Shown piece by piece: positions 48,775 through 61,809 of a DNA stretch of 64,000 nucleotides (the first letter of the stretch is position 1; each line of letters starts with the position of its first letter). Position numbers and translations under genes: made by a program. Below the pieces are notes generated by a model. It ran no database searches and had not been told where the DNA came from. It worked only from the letters and a program-made list of their open reading frames with translations. Origin of the DNA: Mytilus trossulus (Eukaryota; Mollusca; Bivalvia; Mytilida; Mytilidae); the NCBI RefSeq assembly GCF_036588685.1, contig NC_086379.1, forward strand, positions 21,003,862 through 21,067,861, read 5' to 3'.

Positions 48775-51700
48775 CTTATTTATAATCTAATTCTTGGGGT
48801 AAATCTTCAAAATACATATATCACTGTCTCATGAAAAAAATATTTCAATGAGCTGATAGAAAAAATATCTTGTCGGCCTTGATTTTTATAGGGCAGGACA
48901 AGTAACGAAATTATAATTTGCTTTATCATGCAGCTCAGATTGACCACAGAACAGAATTAGGAAATAAGACGAGATTCGGAAAACTAACCAAATGTTTTAA
49001 TTATATGATACCGACTGCAGCTTGATTTATCCTTCGGGAAGATCATCAAGCGTTTAAAAGTTCATACCAGTTAAAACGAAAACAATTCCGTATTTAGGAG
49101 AGGAACAGAGCTTTATTCACTAGGCCTGCTTTCATATGTCACGTTTCATTCAAGGTTTAATAAACAACAAGAACTATCTTTGAAAAAGATATCCGACGTA
49201 TTTAAATTTGAGTATATTTTAAAACTATCATTTCGATAATCGTCAGAAGCACAATGACTTAATGATGCAGAACCTCTTTAATAAAATCTCCATCTGAAGG
49301 TTACTACAAGAAATACTTTACTAAGTCTACTAGTTATATTAAGGCAATAATATATAAGAATATTGTGATGACACTTACAAATTTTATTTGTCAAAAAAAT
49401 CTAGTTCAAATAAAAAGAAACAAATATACATTTACTACTGTTTACATTAAACTTAATTCATGGTTAACAAAGCTAGAAACTATTAGAAGTATAAGTAGTT
49501 TCTTTCTGTTTACATTCACCAAAACCCCGCGGAAATCTCACATGCGTAGGTGCGTTCTTAAAGTCATGTACGTTCGTACAACAAAGTTTACATTAAAAAT
49601 TATATAATTATATAATTGTCCCGAATAAACAGCTGTCATGGATGCAAAGGGCTATTGGAGAAACAATTATTTTAATAAAAATATAAATCTTTGTAAGATC
49701 TAGTTCAAATATTTATGGTTTTTCACTTGCTTTCCATCACGATATAATTAACCAGACGTTTTTTTCAAACACAACCAAATCACCCACAGCATTTTGTCCA
49801 ATCACAGAAAGAATTTTCGAGCATGCGTATTCTGTTGCCATAGTTAAGCGTCCTTAAGTTCAAAGGGCACAAACCGAAACTATACCGACTACGTCGGGGA
49901 AAAACACCAATACATTGCATGATTTACTGTGTCACTCACATTAACTTGTCCAAGGTGAGACATCCAAGGCATTCAATTTGTAAAAATAACCATTATCTGA
50001 TCAAAGTACGGCCTTCTACACGGAGCATTGACTCACACCGAACAGCAAGCCATAAAGGACCCACAAATGGCTACTGTAAAACCATTCAAACAGGAAAACC
50101 AACGGTCTATTCTTTTCAAAAAACGATAAACTAGAAACAATTATGATTCGAGTCACATCAGCAAACGACGACCACTGAACACCAGGTACCAAAAAAAATG
50201 AACAGAATTGTAATAGTTTTGACGCGAAACATGTGCATGAGCTGCCATACCAAGAATTGATCAAGCTCTTTTATTGATTAAAAGATGATTTCTAATGCAA
50301 CGCATATGGTAACTTATTCAGCATCCACATACGTTTAAAATTGTTGGACATATTGCAAATATTTATAGTTTTTCACTTTCTTTCCATCACGATATAATTT
50401 CCGAGACGTTTTTTCAAACACAACCAAATCACCCTGCATGACATCATATTGTCCAATCACAGAAAGGATTTTCGAGCATGCGTAGTCTGTTGCCATAGTG
50501 AAGCGTCCTTAAGTTCAAAGTGCACAAACCGAAACTATACCGATAATAATTCAGTTAGTGAAAAGAAAACCCCGGAAAAGCAAAGTTTATACAACGCGTA
50601 AGAGTAATTGGATCCCATACTATGTGAAATATAGAATCTACAATTGACGAGGTACTTTTAAAACTGAATGTATGAACATTTTGTTATAGAAAAGTTTGAT
50701 GATGTTTTTTAAAACTACCATTTGATAATGTGTTTGGTATGACATAATGAATTTGCACATGTAACAAAATGTAGTAAAACCATTAAAAATAATGTTATTC
50801 AAAATGTGCTCTAAAAGAAACATTTTTTCACAAAGCCAATCACAAAATTTTTTTTTTTTTTAAAGTCAGTTAAAGAAAAAAAACCGCGTACGCAGTACAC
50901 GATACCCCAATCTCACTACCATTTTTTGTATGTTAAGTGGACCGTGAACTTGGGATAAAAACTCTTATTGGGCATTACAGTCAGAAAGATCATATTATAG
51001 GCAACATGTGTACTAAGTTTCAATTTTAATGAACTTCAACTTCATCAAAAACTACCTTGACCAAACACTTTAACCTGAAGCGGGAAAGAAGAACGAATGA
51101 ACGGACGGACGGACGGAAGAACGGACGCACAGACCATAAAACATAATGCCCCTCTACTATTGTAGGCAAGTTCAGAGTAAAAACGATTGATAACCAAGAA
51201 TCTTCAAGATGATCAAATACATACTGCTAGAAATTCACAAAAGCCCAAAACCATCAAGTCATATGAAACTCCGAATTTGAAAAAAAAATTAAACATGTTA
51301 CAACTTTTTGCACTTGAATGTGTTAGTTTCACTGTAAAAGAATTGAAAATGAACTTTTAAAAAAAAAGAAAATCATTCATATTATCAAAATCTTCATAAA
51401 TGTACCAATTTTATATTCTTGACTTCGAAGACACTGATTTGATGATGTTTTCCCCGTATGCAGTGACCTTAACTACGAGACCTCTCGTCATTACTTCGAC
51501 CACCGAATAGAACAATTGAAAGAAAAACCGCGATGAAAGAATGTAGACACACATGTCCATTTGAAAGAAAATAGAAATAACGGATTCTTAAAAAACAAAT
51601 TTAACAACTGTAAATGAATAGTTTTTATTACAAATATTTCATGTATATGAACACATGGTAAATTAAAAAACCAAACACGCTTTCCCTTTTCCGTGTGCTT

Positions 51701-52639
51701 TGTCCATCTGCCTTTTAACGTTTCTTTATACATATGACGTGGGTGTCAACTTATGAATCCCGTCATTGTGTTATTGTTGTTTGGTAAATTATGATACTTT
51801 TTCTACATGTTGACATTTGTACCTTTTATATATTTTAAAAAGAAGATGTAATATGATTGCCAATGAGACAACTCTCCATAAAATGTCTGTTTGTTTTGTT
51901 TACAAATTGTTGTCAATATACAGAAATTTGATGCTACTGTCATACAAGTGCGAGGTGTAGCTAGCTATAAAACAAGGTTAAATCCAAAATTTTCTACAAA
52001 AGAAAATGCATGTACCAAGTCAGGAGTCTGACATTTGTTATCCATTCGTTGATGTGTTTACGCTTTTGATTTTGCCATTTGATAAGGGACTTTCCTTTTT
52101 TATTTTTCTTCGGAGTTCAGGATATTTGTGATGTAATTTTTCCCACGTACTCTGGAATATCTATGTTATCGAAATAATTGAACCAAAACGTGTATATATA
52201 CTAAACTAATTATTGCCTGCACATATGTTATATTAATTGCTACAACGTATTATAGACAAGTAATATTTCATTCTGTTCTTGTTGATCGCAAGTCAATTAA
52301 CTCTGAGGTTGTTGCCTAAGTTTACCAGATCGTGGCATTGATGAACACTACACACAGAACAGGAAAGCGTGCCTGATAAGTGAATTGAGAGAGGCATGAA
52401 TTTTGGATCATCAATGCTCTTCAACTTTGTACTTATTTGGTTTTATAAATATTTTTGATATGAGCGTCACTGGTGAGTCTTATGTAGACGAAACGCGCGT
52501 CTGGCGTACTAAACTATAATCCTGATACACGTTGTGATTGGTTTCATGCCGTCACGTGTTGACCCCTATGAGACCATAGGGGATTAGTAAATTGGTCTTC
52601 AAAATTCCACCAAAGGGCAGTGTCAGGCCTGAATAAGAG

Positions 52640-52945
52640 CTGCTTGATTGTGAAGACGAACTTATACTTCCAGACCTTAAACGGATGTATAACAGACACG
52701 CAACGGATACAAACCGGAAACGAAACGGACGAGTACTATACAAAACGGACGCCTAACGGACGTACAACGGACATTTTATCCGTTGGACGACAATTCAAAG
52801 TTTTGAATATGTTCAAAGTGTTCCACCGGACAGAACGGACGTCAACGGATAACACGTACGCTTAACGGACTTGCAACGGATATGGACGGACGTTAAACGG
52901 ATAAGAACGGACGTCTAACGGGCATGAACGGATTAAAAAAAAGCT
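52640..52945. repeat. degenerate AACGGACGT-type array
   Basis: CGGAC or CGGAT words recur every 9-16 bases over about 300 bases, with a non-repetitive gap at about 52785-52825. The array is AC/GA-biased and open in one frame by composition only. Confidence 0.75.
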
Positions 52946-53119
52946 ATCCGGTAAGGTGTGATCGAGTCTTTTACTTCGAAGACACTAATTTGATAACGTT
53001 TTCCCCGTATGCAGTGACCTTAACTACGAGACCTCTCGTAACTGCTTCAGCCACCGCATAGAGCAATTAGGCAGGAAAAAACAGCGATTAAAGAATGAAG
53101 ACACACGTGCTCATAAAGA

Positions 53120-53275
53120 ACAAATTAAAAAGAGGGACGAAAGATAGCAGAGGGACAGTCAAATTCATAAATCGAAAATAAACTGACAACACCATGGCTA
53201 AAAATGATAAGGACAAACAGACAAACAATAGTTCACATGACACAACATAGAAAACTTAAGAACAAACAACAACTG
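53120..53275 (+). repeat. dispersed repeat family R7
   Basis: It contains AAATAAACTGACAACRCCAT, GGCTAAAAA and ACAACATAGAAAACT. Other copies: 9495-9680 and about 11870-12030. The insertion here splits the left part of the second duplication unit. Confidence 0.7.
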
Positions 53276-53354
53276 TAAATGAATAGTTTTATTAAAAAAA
53301 ATATAAACGCATGGCAAATTTGGAGTAGGGGCAATAAGGGCCAAAATCGGCCCC

Positions 53355-55020
53355 AGCCTAGAACAAATTCATTTTTTCTGAAAATCATGCCTTAACAATC
53401 CACTTTATAGAACAGAAAACATTTTGTTCATATCTCAAGCCGTTTTTGCGTGAGAAACATTTAAAACTGATGTCAAATAAATAAAAAAATCGTCTTTTTC
53501 TATGGAATATTTTTATTTGTAGCCATTTTGAAATTTCAATGTAGCAAATCCTGTTTTAACATTCAGTTGATAAGGGAAATGTTATTTTTCAAGTCATACA
53601 TTGTACAAATGCTATTTCATAAAATTTGCATACAATTCATGTTTATTATAATACCATAGTTACCGTTGCTATGGCAACAGAAACATACCTAAAAATAGTG
53701 AAATCCTATATAAGCGCTTTCAGCTAGCTTGGATGTTAAATTGTTGGACAATATATTTCGATTTCCAATATAAACATAATAAAATCTTGGTCATACTGAC
53801 ATAGATATACATAAGAAGATATGGTATGATTGCCAATGAGACAATTGTCCACAAAGGCCTTAGTTTTTTTTCCCTCGAAAACATTGGAATTCCTTGATGA
53901 GGAAAAATTATATGAAATATTTGTTTAAAATTAACGGAGAATTTTTTTTCAGGAATATTTTAGAAACTTTTTGACTCAAATCAAAATGTCAGTAATAGGT
54001 CCTATTTCCATTGGAAAAAACACGAATTGTCCTATAAAATTCTGTATAATCATTTCAAAATGATTATTCTCTCTAAATATTTTACACTTGATACACTTGA
54101 AGACACTTAATTTTTGAAAATGATTTTTTTTTAATTTAAAATTTTAGATATTGACATTGTTTTTTAATGATTCTTTCTAAAATACTCTTAAACCAAGATC
54201 TTTTTTCTAAGATGCCCAGAAGATCTGCTCAGAAAAATAATCAGATCTACTTGGAACAAAATATACCTGTTCGAAAAAAAATCAATTAATCAATTAATTG
54301 ATTTGTAATTGGGTCGTTATCTATCTCAACTCTCTCTTAATACTTTCAAAGAATCCTATTAAATGTGGACATCTACACTGAACATAGAATTAACAATAGG
54401 TATATGCATTCAGTATTTGTTGCAAAGAATCTAGTAATTTTTTTTATTAATTCTGCATTATGTGACAAATTATTCTTTATTTTCTACAGTCCGCAATTTT
54501 CCGTGAGTAAAGAATGGATATACTCTTAATACCAAAGTCACAAGCTATAAAGAACATACACTGTCATTATGCTTTATCATGAAAATAATTTTTAATCAGT
54601 TATGTACTTATTTATTAAATCTTACAATTAATTGCAAATACATGTAGTCATATGAAAAACATGTATATGAAAAACTATGTTGAACTAGTAACTCAACATA
54701 TCAGAAAAAAAATAAGTTATTGTCTGAGAGATTCGAAAAAACGCACAAACTACAACTTGATACATTTGGCCGCTGCATGACAAAAGATGAAGACATTGTG
54801 ACATGAATATTAGTTTTTGAGAGAAAAGGAATGTGAAGAAAATATATTTTTGACAAACGGACGGTCATAAGAACGGCTTAGGTGATTAAAATACATGTAT
54901 ATAAGAATTCAGTCATATTAACCCGTGCATTAATTGAACTGCCTTTCTGTAAGGTTTAAAGAACATGGATTGGTTTTTTTTCTTCATATACACCTATACA
55001 TAAAACCAGAGAGTACACTT
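53355..55020. other. left interior of the Harbinger-like element
   Basis: This is AT-rich non-coding sequence with a short R1 core (53815-53860). On the minus strand near 54945-54880, an acceptor-like CTTACAG is followed by a frame reading SINARVNM. This resembles the N-A-R-x-K segment that follows the catalytic Glu in this transposase family and may be a remnant of the missing C-terminus. Confidence 0.35.
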
Positions 55021-56434
55021 TTACACAAGACACATTTCCTGATAACGGATTTTCGTAACAAGTCTTGTTACGTTGCTGTCTTCAACTGGAAGTTGAGACT
55101 CCCCTTTTTTATTAAAAGCTGGCATTTTTGTTTGAATACCCATTTCTTGCAGTAAGTCAAGTGCATCTCTAAAGCCACGGTCAACAATCATAATATCATC
55201 CTCAGCCACCCATTCCTTAAATTCTTCAATGTCATGTTGGATGATGTGCTTCATTATTTGTGCATCGTTGTTTTTTTCCGTCGCTATAGTAAGGTCCAAT
55301 TACACTTATAATGTAACCAGAAGTTGTTACAAAGACCATTGGTTTAACCAGTGGTCGATGTTTGTGCATGCTATAACATTTACGTTGGAACTTGAATTGT
55401 GAACTTTTCTGGATATAGATATAAGTGCCATCTGCTACTATAATTGCTGGATACATTCCTTTTCCGAACAGTGATTGCGCTAGAGGTCGAGTATGCGATG
55501 TTATAACCTCTTCCCTACTTATATGATTAAATCCTAGATTAGATGGAACAAAATTTTCAGACAAGTATTTTCTAGCTGATGCAATAGCACGTCTTACAGA
55601 ATCTTTACCAAGATTAAAAAGTGTTGATAGAAGTTTATTTGATAAACCGGACTTCAATTTGGTTAGAAATATTCCAATACAAGTCCGGACACTACGAGTC
55701 CGAGAATCCCGTAAATTACCCTTTTGGACAATTGAACATAGGTCATTAAAGTTTTCCTTAGAAAGGCCTGTAAGATTTAAAATGTCTGAGCTTGTAAGGG
55801 CATTTTCTGTGTCAAAGTCAATTCGCCGCTTGCTTCCTCTCAAGGCCATATCTCGGATTTGCGTAATAAGGTCCATTAAGTCAGTACGGTTAAAAATGGA
55901 CGAGGACTGCGAATGCGAAATTCTGTCAAGTGCATCAGGTAAAAATATTTCATTGCACAAGTGTCCTGGACAACATCTGGCACCAACTGTGAGAATAATG
56001 AGTTTATCCAAAAAGATATTAAATCTAGCGTTTGTTGGGACAACTACTAGCTTTGGGCCTCGGCGTTTACACACAACACACTGCGAGTGGCCACCGCCAG
56101 CTGATGGTATAGGCAGTGCGATACTTGGTGGAGATTTACATGGATGGCATCTGGCATACTTTGCTGGAGGGACGTACTCCGTGTCATCATTAATTGATTC
56201 AGATATTGTAGTTTGTATTGGGCATCTTACATTTGTGTCAATTTCTCGAGAGCATCGTATCCTGCATTTATTACATATTACACTGTTAGTGTGATTAATT
56301 TTGTCATGTTCAATAAAAAACTGCTGTAAACATTTACGAAGTGATTTATTGTTGGGTCCAATAAGTTTCCGCCTGTCTCTGGTTTTTGGTCTTTTTGAAC
56401 ACAAAATGCAAGTATAGTTTCTTGGGGTTGACAT
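55021..56434 (-). pseudogene. DDE_Tnp_4-type (Harbinger/IS5-like) transposase, frameshifted
   Basis: The frame from 56434 to 55232 encodes 400 residues. It has an N-terminal zinc-finger-like region (CILC...CNKCRIRC), a second Cys/His cluster (CVVC...ARCCPGHLC), a helix-turn-helix segment (LTGLSKENFNDL ... LSTLFNLGKDSVRRAI) and the first catalytic Asp in VADGTYIYI. At SDG the frame shifts in an A7 run (near 55275-55281). It resumes in the frame ending at 55021, which holds the second Asp in IVDRGFRDAL. The stop comes just after VTKIR, where family members continue to the catalytic Glu in a W-x-x-E context, so the C-terminus is missing or lies in another exon. A TTTTCAG acceptor just before the ATG hints at an upstream 5' exon. 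It is non-functional as read. Confidence 0.8.
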
Positions 56435-57934
56435 TCTCTGAAAATTAGAAATAGAAATTGTTAAACACTTAGCACGAGGTAAATCAGAATAAAATAAAGA
56501 ATATCCAAAGTGTGATTTAAATTGAGAATATCAAAGTGCGTACGTTTGTTGGTGTGTTTATTTGTCTGCTTTGTTTTCTTTTTTGTAAAATTTACATGTC
56601 AATTCCTTCACGAAATATCAGTTTTGAAATATGCTGTATTCAACCCTGATTGCTCATACTTAATTATCGTTTTACGTTTACAGCTGATTTCCTAATGCTT
56701 GTAGAATAATACTTTGGATGGCTACACACATTTGATCAAGCTTTGTAATAACAATTGGCATCTTCAAACAATATATACTCCGACATAGTTAAACATGTAT
56801 ATATAATATTTACATTTCATTGGGGGCTATATCCCAATTACAATTTTATACAATATACAAAGAAAACAAACAAGCTTACCGAAGTCTTGCTCTACATGTA
56901 TTAGGAAATTAGCTGTAAACGGAACCTACTGACAAAAGTGTTCATGTCAGTATCAAAATCACGGATAGTTAATAATAATAAATAAATACTCTTCACTCTT
57001 CACATATAAGATATACAGCATAAAAACATGGATTCAAAGACATAACAAATAAACATTTATAGGACAGCAACCACCACCCATATAACAAAACACAAACAAA
57101 AACCTATTGACCTATAATGGTTTACTTTTTTAAATTGTTATTTGGATGGAGAGTTGTCTCATTGGCACTCACATCACATCTTTCTATATCTAAACAGAGG
57201 GAAACATATAATATTCAACAAAATAATTCCACTCAATATTAAAAACTCTTCTCGAAATGTAAATAATGCATGCTCTCGTCAAAATACGTTTACCATAATA
57301 ACTAGAAGTTAAAACACGCAGTCTTAATCCTATACTCACCTTAAGATCATGAGTTCCTATCAAGAACCGACATATCCATGTCACCCATCACACGTTTGCA
57401 TTTTTAAACCAGCTAAAAATCTGTTGAAAAAAATTCAAGATTATCAAAATAATGTATATTTATTTTGAACTGAATATGATAGGTTATTAAGAGAACATTT
57501 TATGGTTAGAATGTTTATCAAAATTACCATGAAAATATAAATAACCATTCTTTCAATTATTATTACTTTTATAGCCGCACATTATAAACTGTCAAAAGTA
57601 GTATGTTTGTTTCTGTGCCTGATAATATAATGTTATCAATTAATCATCTTTAAATCATAGGTTAATTAAACTCTTTATTCGAGCACAAAATGCTTTGAGA
57701 AAATGAATCAGTTATAAATAAGGAACTACATGTATACCTCATTATGGCACCATGTAAGTGACAACTGCTACGTAGTACATACAGGTGAAGTATAATGTCT
57801 ATTCAAAACAACATGTATACTGCTCTTCAGTAAATATCTATAAAAAAAAACAGTTCATCATTCAAAATCACTCTTCAAAACGTTATGACAAGATAAAAAA
57901 GCATTTATGCAAAAAAAAAAAAAATAAAAAAAAT

Positions 57935-57999
57935 CGAGTATCGATCTCGGCATCTTCGCCTTTTGATACTAAAGACCTTATCCTCACGGCCATCGCTGC
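57935..57999 (-). repeat. tRNA-like (tRNA-Ser-type) pseudogene or SINE head
   Basis: The minus strand starts GCAGCGATGGCCGTGAGGAT, close to the 5' end and A box of animal tRNA-Ser genes (GCAGCGATGGCCGAG...). It has a possible anticodon stem (CTTT/AAAG) and a T-arm-like CGAGATCGATACTCG with a B-box-like loop. The 3' acceptor strand is absent and is replaced directly by a long T run, so it is not a functional tRNA. It may be a Pol III-derived retroposed fragment. Confidence 0.45.
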
Positions 58000-59025
58000 A
58001 ACTGTCTCTTGAGTGGTAAATAAGAGGTACTTAAATTCAACAGTACGTAAGAAAGGTTTCTTTAGCATACGACACCTAAAATATCAAATTGTAGGATAAA
58101 TTGTGATCTTTTCATTGTTTATTTTAATGTTTGTATTCATAGTATAATGTTATAGAAAAGTTACTCTCAAAAATTCCTAGAACAAGTATTTTCAAACTCC
58201 GTAAATGATTTCTAAGTTTCTTTTTCATCAATCGCGCAATATTTATATTACGAACTGTTAAAAAATATTGCCGTGAAAGCACATTTCTTGTGAAAATACC
58301 GATTTATTTATGGTATAATTTTATTTTCTTACGGATCCATGCAAGTATTGAGTTTTTCAAGTTAAAATCGTGAAAATACTTTCAGTTTCATGTACCGTGA
58401 GAAGATATGACATAATGTATTGGACCCCGCATATTTCTGTTTAGATAAATCGATAAGTAAATGAATCAACATACCCTTTTGAATTGCAAACGAAATTGAT
58501 AATCCTATGCACAGCTATTCTCAAAAGTTAAGCGAAATAGATCGGGTCTAAATTACTGCTGGTAACTATAGACGCTTTCCTTTTGTACCGGGTTGTCCTA
58601 AAAGATGTCTTCTTTACTCTGAACCGGCTATTTTCAATTTCCGCAACTTCTTTTCTATGATCATGATTATATATAGAGTGATCAGACAATCTAAATATTT
58701 AATATGTCACAAATCAAATAAGTTACTGTAGAATAAAGTTTTTTAATGATTTTTTTTTTATTTTCTAATTTTTCATCGGACATCGATCGTTTGACAACTA
58801 TGCCTCTCTATTCGATCTACAGTCATGTCAACAATAACCACCAAAAAGACTAAGGAGACTAAAAGAAGTGTTTAAACAATCAATATTGAAATAAATAATA
58901 TTAATTTGCATCACGTGGAATTCGAGATGTATTTGCGAGTACACTGGTAATCTGAAAGGGGTTTAACGTCAGGTGTTCAATGCCTCCCGTGAAGAAACGG
59001 TTCAGCTTTCGACAAAAAATTCAAA

Positions 59026-59115
59026 CCCTCCGCAGGCATGTGCCAAAAAAATATTTTGCTACTATCTTGTTTGTTTATAGTTCCGTTTATCGTTGAAAGG
59101 AAATTTTGGCACATG
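59026..59115. repeat. long imperfect hairpin near the transposon end
   Basis: ACCCTCCGCAGGCATGTGCC and, about 50 bases later, GGCACATGCCTGTGGAGGGT form a roughly 24-bp stem with one mismatch. It lies about 210 bases inside the right terminus. Confidence 0.75.
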
Positions 59116-60649
59116 CCTGTGGAGGGTACGAATTATCGTAAAACGTACTGAAAATCTTTGTTTTTTAAGCAATAATTAGAAATCATGGCGTTTTCGAGGT
59201 TCTATTGTGACGTCACAGAACGCGATTTTTGCCGAAAATAACATGTTTTTTGAAAACACACTTTATAATTATTATTTTAGTTGGTAATATATAACTGTAA
59301 AGGAACTTTGTTTTTTTGTGAAAATTGGGGCCGATTTTGGCCCTTATTGCCCCTACTCCTTTTAAAAAAAACCACGCTTTCCTCTTTCAATGTACTTTGT
59401 CTATATGCCTTTTTACATTTCTTTATACACATGACTTGGGTCTCGATTTATACATCCCGTCATTGTGTTATTGTTGTTTCGTAAATTATAGTATACTTGT
59501 CTACAATTTTTGATAATGTACTTTTTATATATGTTGACATTTGTACCTATTATATATATCAAAAAGAAGATGTGGTATGATTGCCAATGAGACAACGATC
59601 CACAAAATGTCTGTTTGTTTTGTTCACACGTTGTTGTCGATATAAAGAAATTTGATGCGACTGTCATACAAGTGATGGGTGTAGCTAGCTATAAAACAAG
59701 GTTAAAGCCACCATGTTCTACATTAGAAAATATACACGTATGAACCAAGTCTGCAGTATGACATTTATTATTAATTCGTTAATGTGTTTGAGCTTTTGAT
59801 TTTGCCATTTGATAAGGGACTTTCCTTTTTTACTTTTCTTCGGAGTTCAGGATATTTCTGATCTTTTTTTTTCCACATGCACAGAAATATTAATGTTATC
59901 AAAATTATTGAACCAATACATGCATATATACTAAACTAGTTCTTGTGTGCACATATTTTATATTCATTGCACGTCTATAATGTTTTATCGAAAAATAACA
60001 TTTAATTCTGTCCTTCTTGATCGCAAGCCAATTAACCTTGAGTGTGTTGCCGAAGTTTACCAGATTGTGACATTTATAAACCATACACACAGAACAGGAG
60101 AGCAGTGATTTAAAAAGAGACATGACACTTGTTTTTTAAAAACTTGTATATGTGTTCCTATTTGTTCAATTAACCTTTTCATTTACAATAATTGTTAAAT
60201 AATCTTTTGTATTAAATTTGTTCTTTACTAATCTGTTTTTTTTTACACCCAGGAGAACATATCCGCGCGTATTTGCGTTTTGCTGTGGCCTTAAATGTAA
60301 CGACAGATCTCCTAGATAAAATCACTGTATACTGCCAAAAATCTGTACATTTATAAATAATTTGATTAAACATAGCAATTCAACTGTATATATATATTTT
60401 TTTGATTTGATGTTTCACATGACATGGTTGAAGCTGTTGCTTGGGTTGAAGATTTTTTTTATTGTTTTGCAATCTTTAAAAAAATTATTGATGATATTCT
60501 AATTTCGTCTATTACCGAGGAATACATTCTCATTGAAGTGGAATCTTAAAAAAAATTACTTAAGCCTCTGGGTATTAATATATTATATAGTGTAAACAAA
60601 TATAAAATAAAAGTGCAGTTCATTTGATGAAGCTAATAAACTACATACT

Positions 60650-60945
60650 TAAAAGATATTAAAATGGGGATAAACATGTTTAACCCCGCTGCATTTTAGC
60701 GCCTGTCCTCTGGCCTTTGTTAGTCTTGTATTATTTAAAATTTTAGTTTCTTGTGTACAATTTGGAGCTTAGTATGGCGTTCATTATCACTGAATTAGTA
60801 TATATATTTGTTAAGGACACCTCCGGGTGCGGGAATTTCTCGCTGCATTATAGACCTGTTGGTGACCTTCTGCTGTTGTTTGTTCTATGGTCGGGTTGTT
60901 GTCTCTTTGACACATTCCCCATTTCCATTTTCAATTTTAAAACAA
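60650..60945 (-). repeat. dispersed repeat family R3
   Basis: It contains CTCCGGGTGCGGGAATTTCT and GGTCGGGTTGTTGTCTCTTT, and ends CATTCCCCATTTCC. Other copies: 2985-3125, 31285-31420 (-); 8070-8200, 16020-16350, 29815-30105 (+). Confidence 0.8.
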
Positions 60946-61809
60946 TGAACTAAACTGCCACATAAAATCTGACATACAGTTTTATCTCGTCATTAAACGT
61001 AAGGGTTATTATAGCATGTATCCTCAATAACTTATAAGCATACCGAAAGTCAGCCTGCTTATTGAAATGATATCAAATATATATATTATTAAATTTAAAG
61101 AGCTATTTTATATAGAAACAGTAGTGTTACGAAAAATCACCAAAAAACTGAACTTTGATGAAAATTCAAAACGGAAAATGACAAAAAAACCAAACAAACA
61201 CATCTAGCTAGTAGACAACAACTTTTATATTCCCGACTTGGTACATGTATTTTCGTATGTAGAAAACGGTGTATTAAACCTGATTTTAAAGCTAGCTATA
61301 CATCTCACTTGTATGACAGTCGCATTTAATTTTAATATTCCGGTGTTCAAAAACCATAAATCAATTGAGAAAAACAAATAAATCCGGGTTACAAAACAAA
61401 ACCGAGAGAATGACATCAACTAATTCTGAAGGATATAATTAGCCCAGTAGTAAGCACTCTTTTTTATTGACATGAAATATTATTCTCTGCAAAACTCACA
61501 TAAAAAGTTGAAATATTCTATACATTATGGCTTAACACCCCAAGACAGCATTAACCATTTAAACCTTCTTAATTTTTGTAAATGACTTGAATCAAATATT
61601 CTTCAACTTCAATTTGGCCATCTAGCTGTTTGATAAAAGCGCTACTCATGAGTCTTATACAGGCTAAATGCCTGCCTGGTGTATAGAAAATACTCCTTGT
61701 ATCTTTAAAGATTTTCATTGTTAAAATAAATCACTATCGGCTTGTTGTTGAAAGGTGTAAGAAAGATTTAATATTAAATTTTAAGTGTTTAGTTAAATGA
61801 ACGACATCA

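Larger units (their letters stand above)
47486..53321. other. right segmental duplicate and start of the inserted block
   Basis: 47.48-51.28 kb repeats 26.28-28.89 kb, with an extra insertion at about 49.15-50.55 kb. Inside are R1 (48262-48440), a near-palindromic MITE (48622-48774), R2 (49945-50200) and R6 (50920-51170). 49.70-49.89 kb is repeated at 50.36-50.55 kb. 51.42-52.37 kb is a tandem duplication unit whose second copy begins at 52.97 kb. R4 lies at 52400-52530, a CGGACG array at 52640-52945, and R7 at 53120-53275. No gene is seen. Confidence 0.55.
56435..59326. other. right interior of the Harbinger-like element
   Basis: It is mostly AT-rich and non-coding. It holds an R2 fragment (57105-57195, reverse), a tRNA-like sequence (57935-57999, minus), a long hairpin (59026-59115) and a TGACGTCA palindrome near 59210. 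Promoter elements of the transposase should lie here, but none stands out. Confidence 0.45.
53322..59359. mobile_element. 6.0 kb DNA transposon, PIF/Harbinger-like
   Basis: Perfect 33-bp terminal inverted repeats lie at 53322-53354 and 59327-59359, beginning GGAGTAGGGGCAATAAGGGC. The flanks read AAATTT| and |TTTTAAAA, consistent with a 3-bp TTT target duplication, as expected for Harbinger elements. The insertion lies in the second copy of a local duplication. The first copy at about 51600-51700 continues uninterrupted through the equivalent site near 51664 (CATGGTAAATTAAAAAACC). The element carries one transposase gene on the minus strand (55021-56434), disabled by a frameshift. No second (Myb-like) ORF was found. 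Confidence 0.88.

Noticed and set aside
52552-52865. frames of 63 and 81 codons over the CGGACG array
   Set aside because: Composition-driven frames through a degenerate tandem repeat.
55659-56294. 211-codon plus-strand frame
   Set aside because: It lies entirely antisense to the transposase, whose zinc-finger and helix-turn-helix motifs show the true coding strand.
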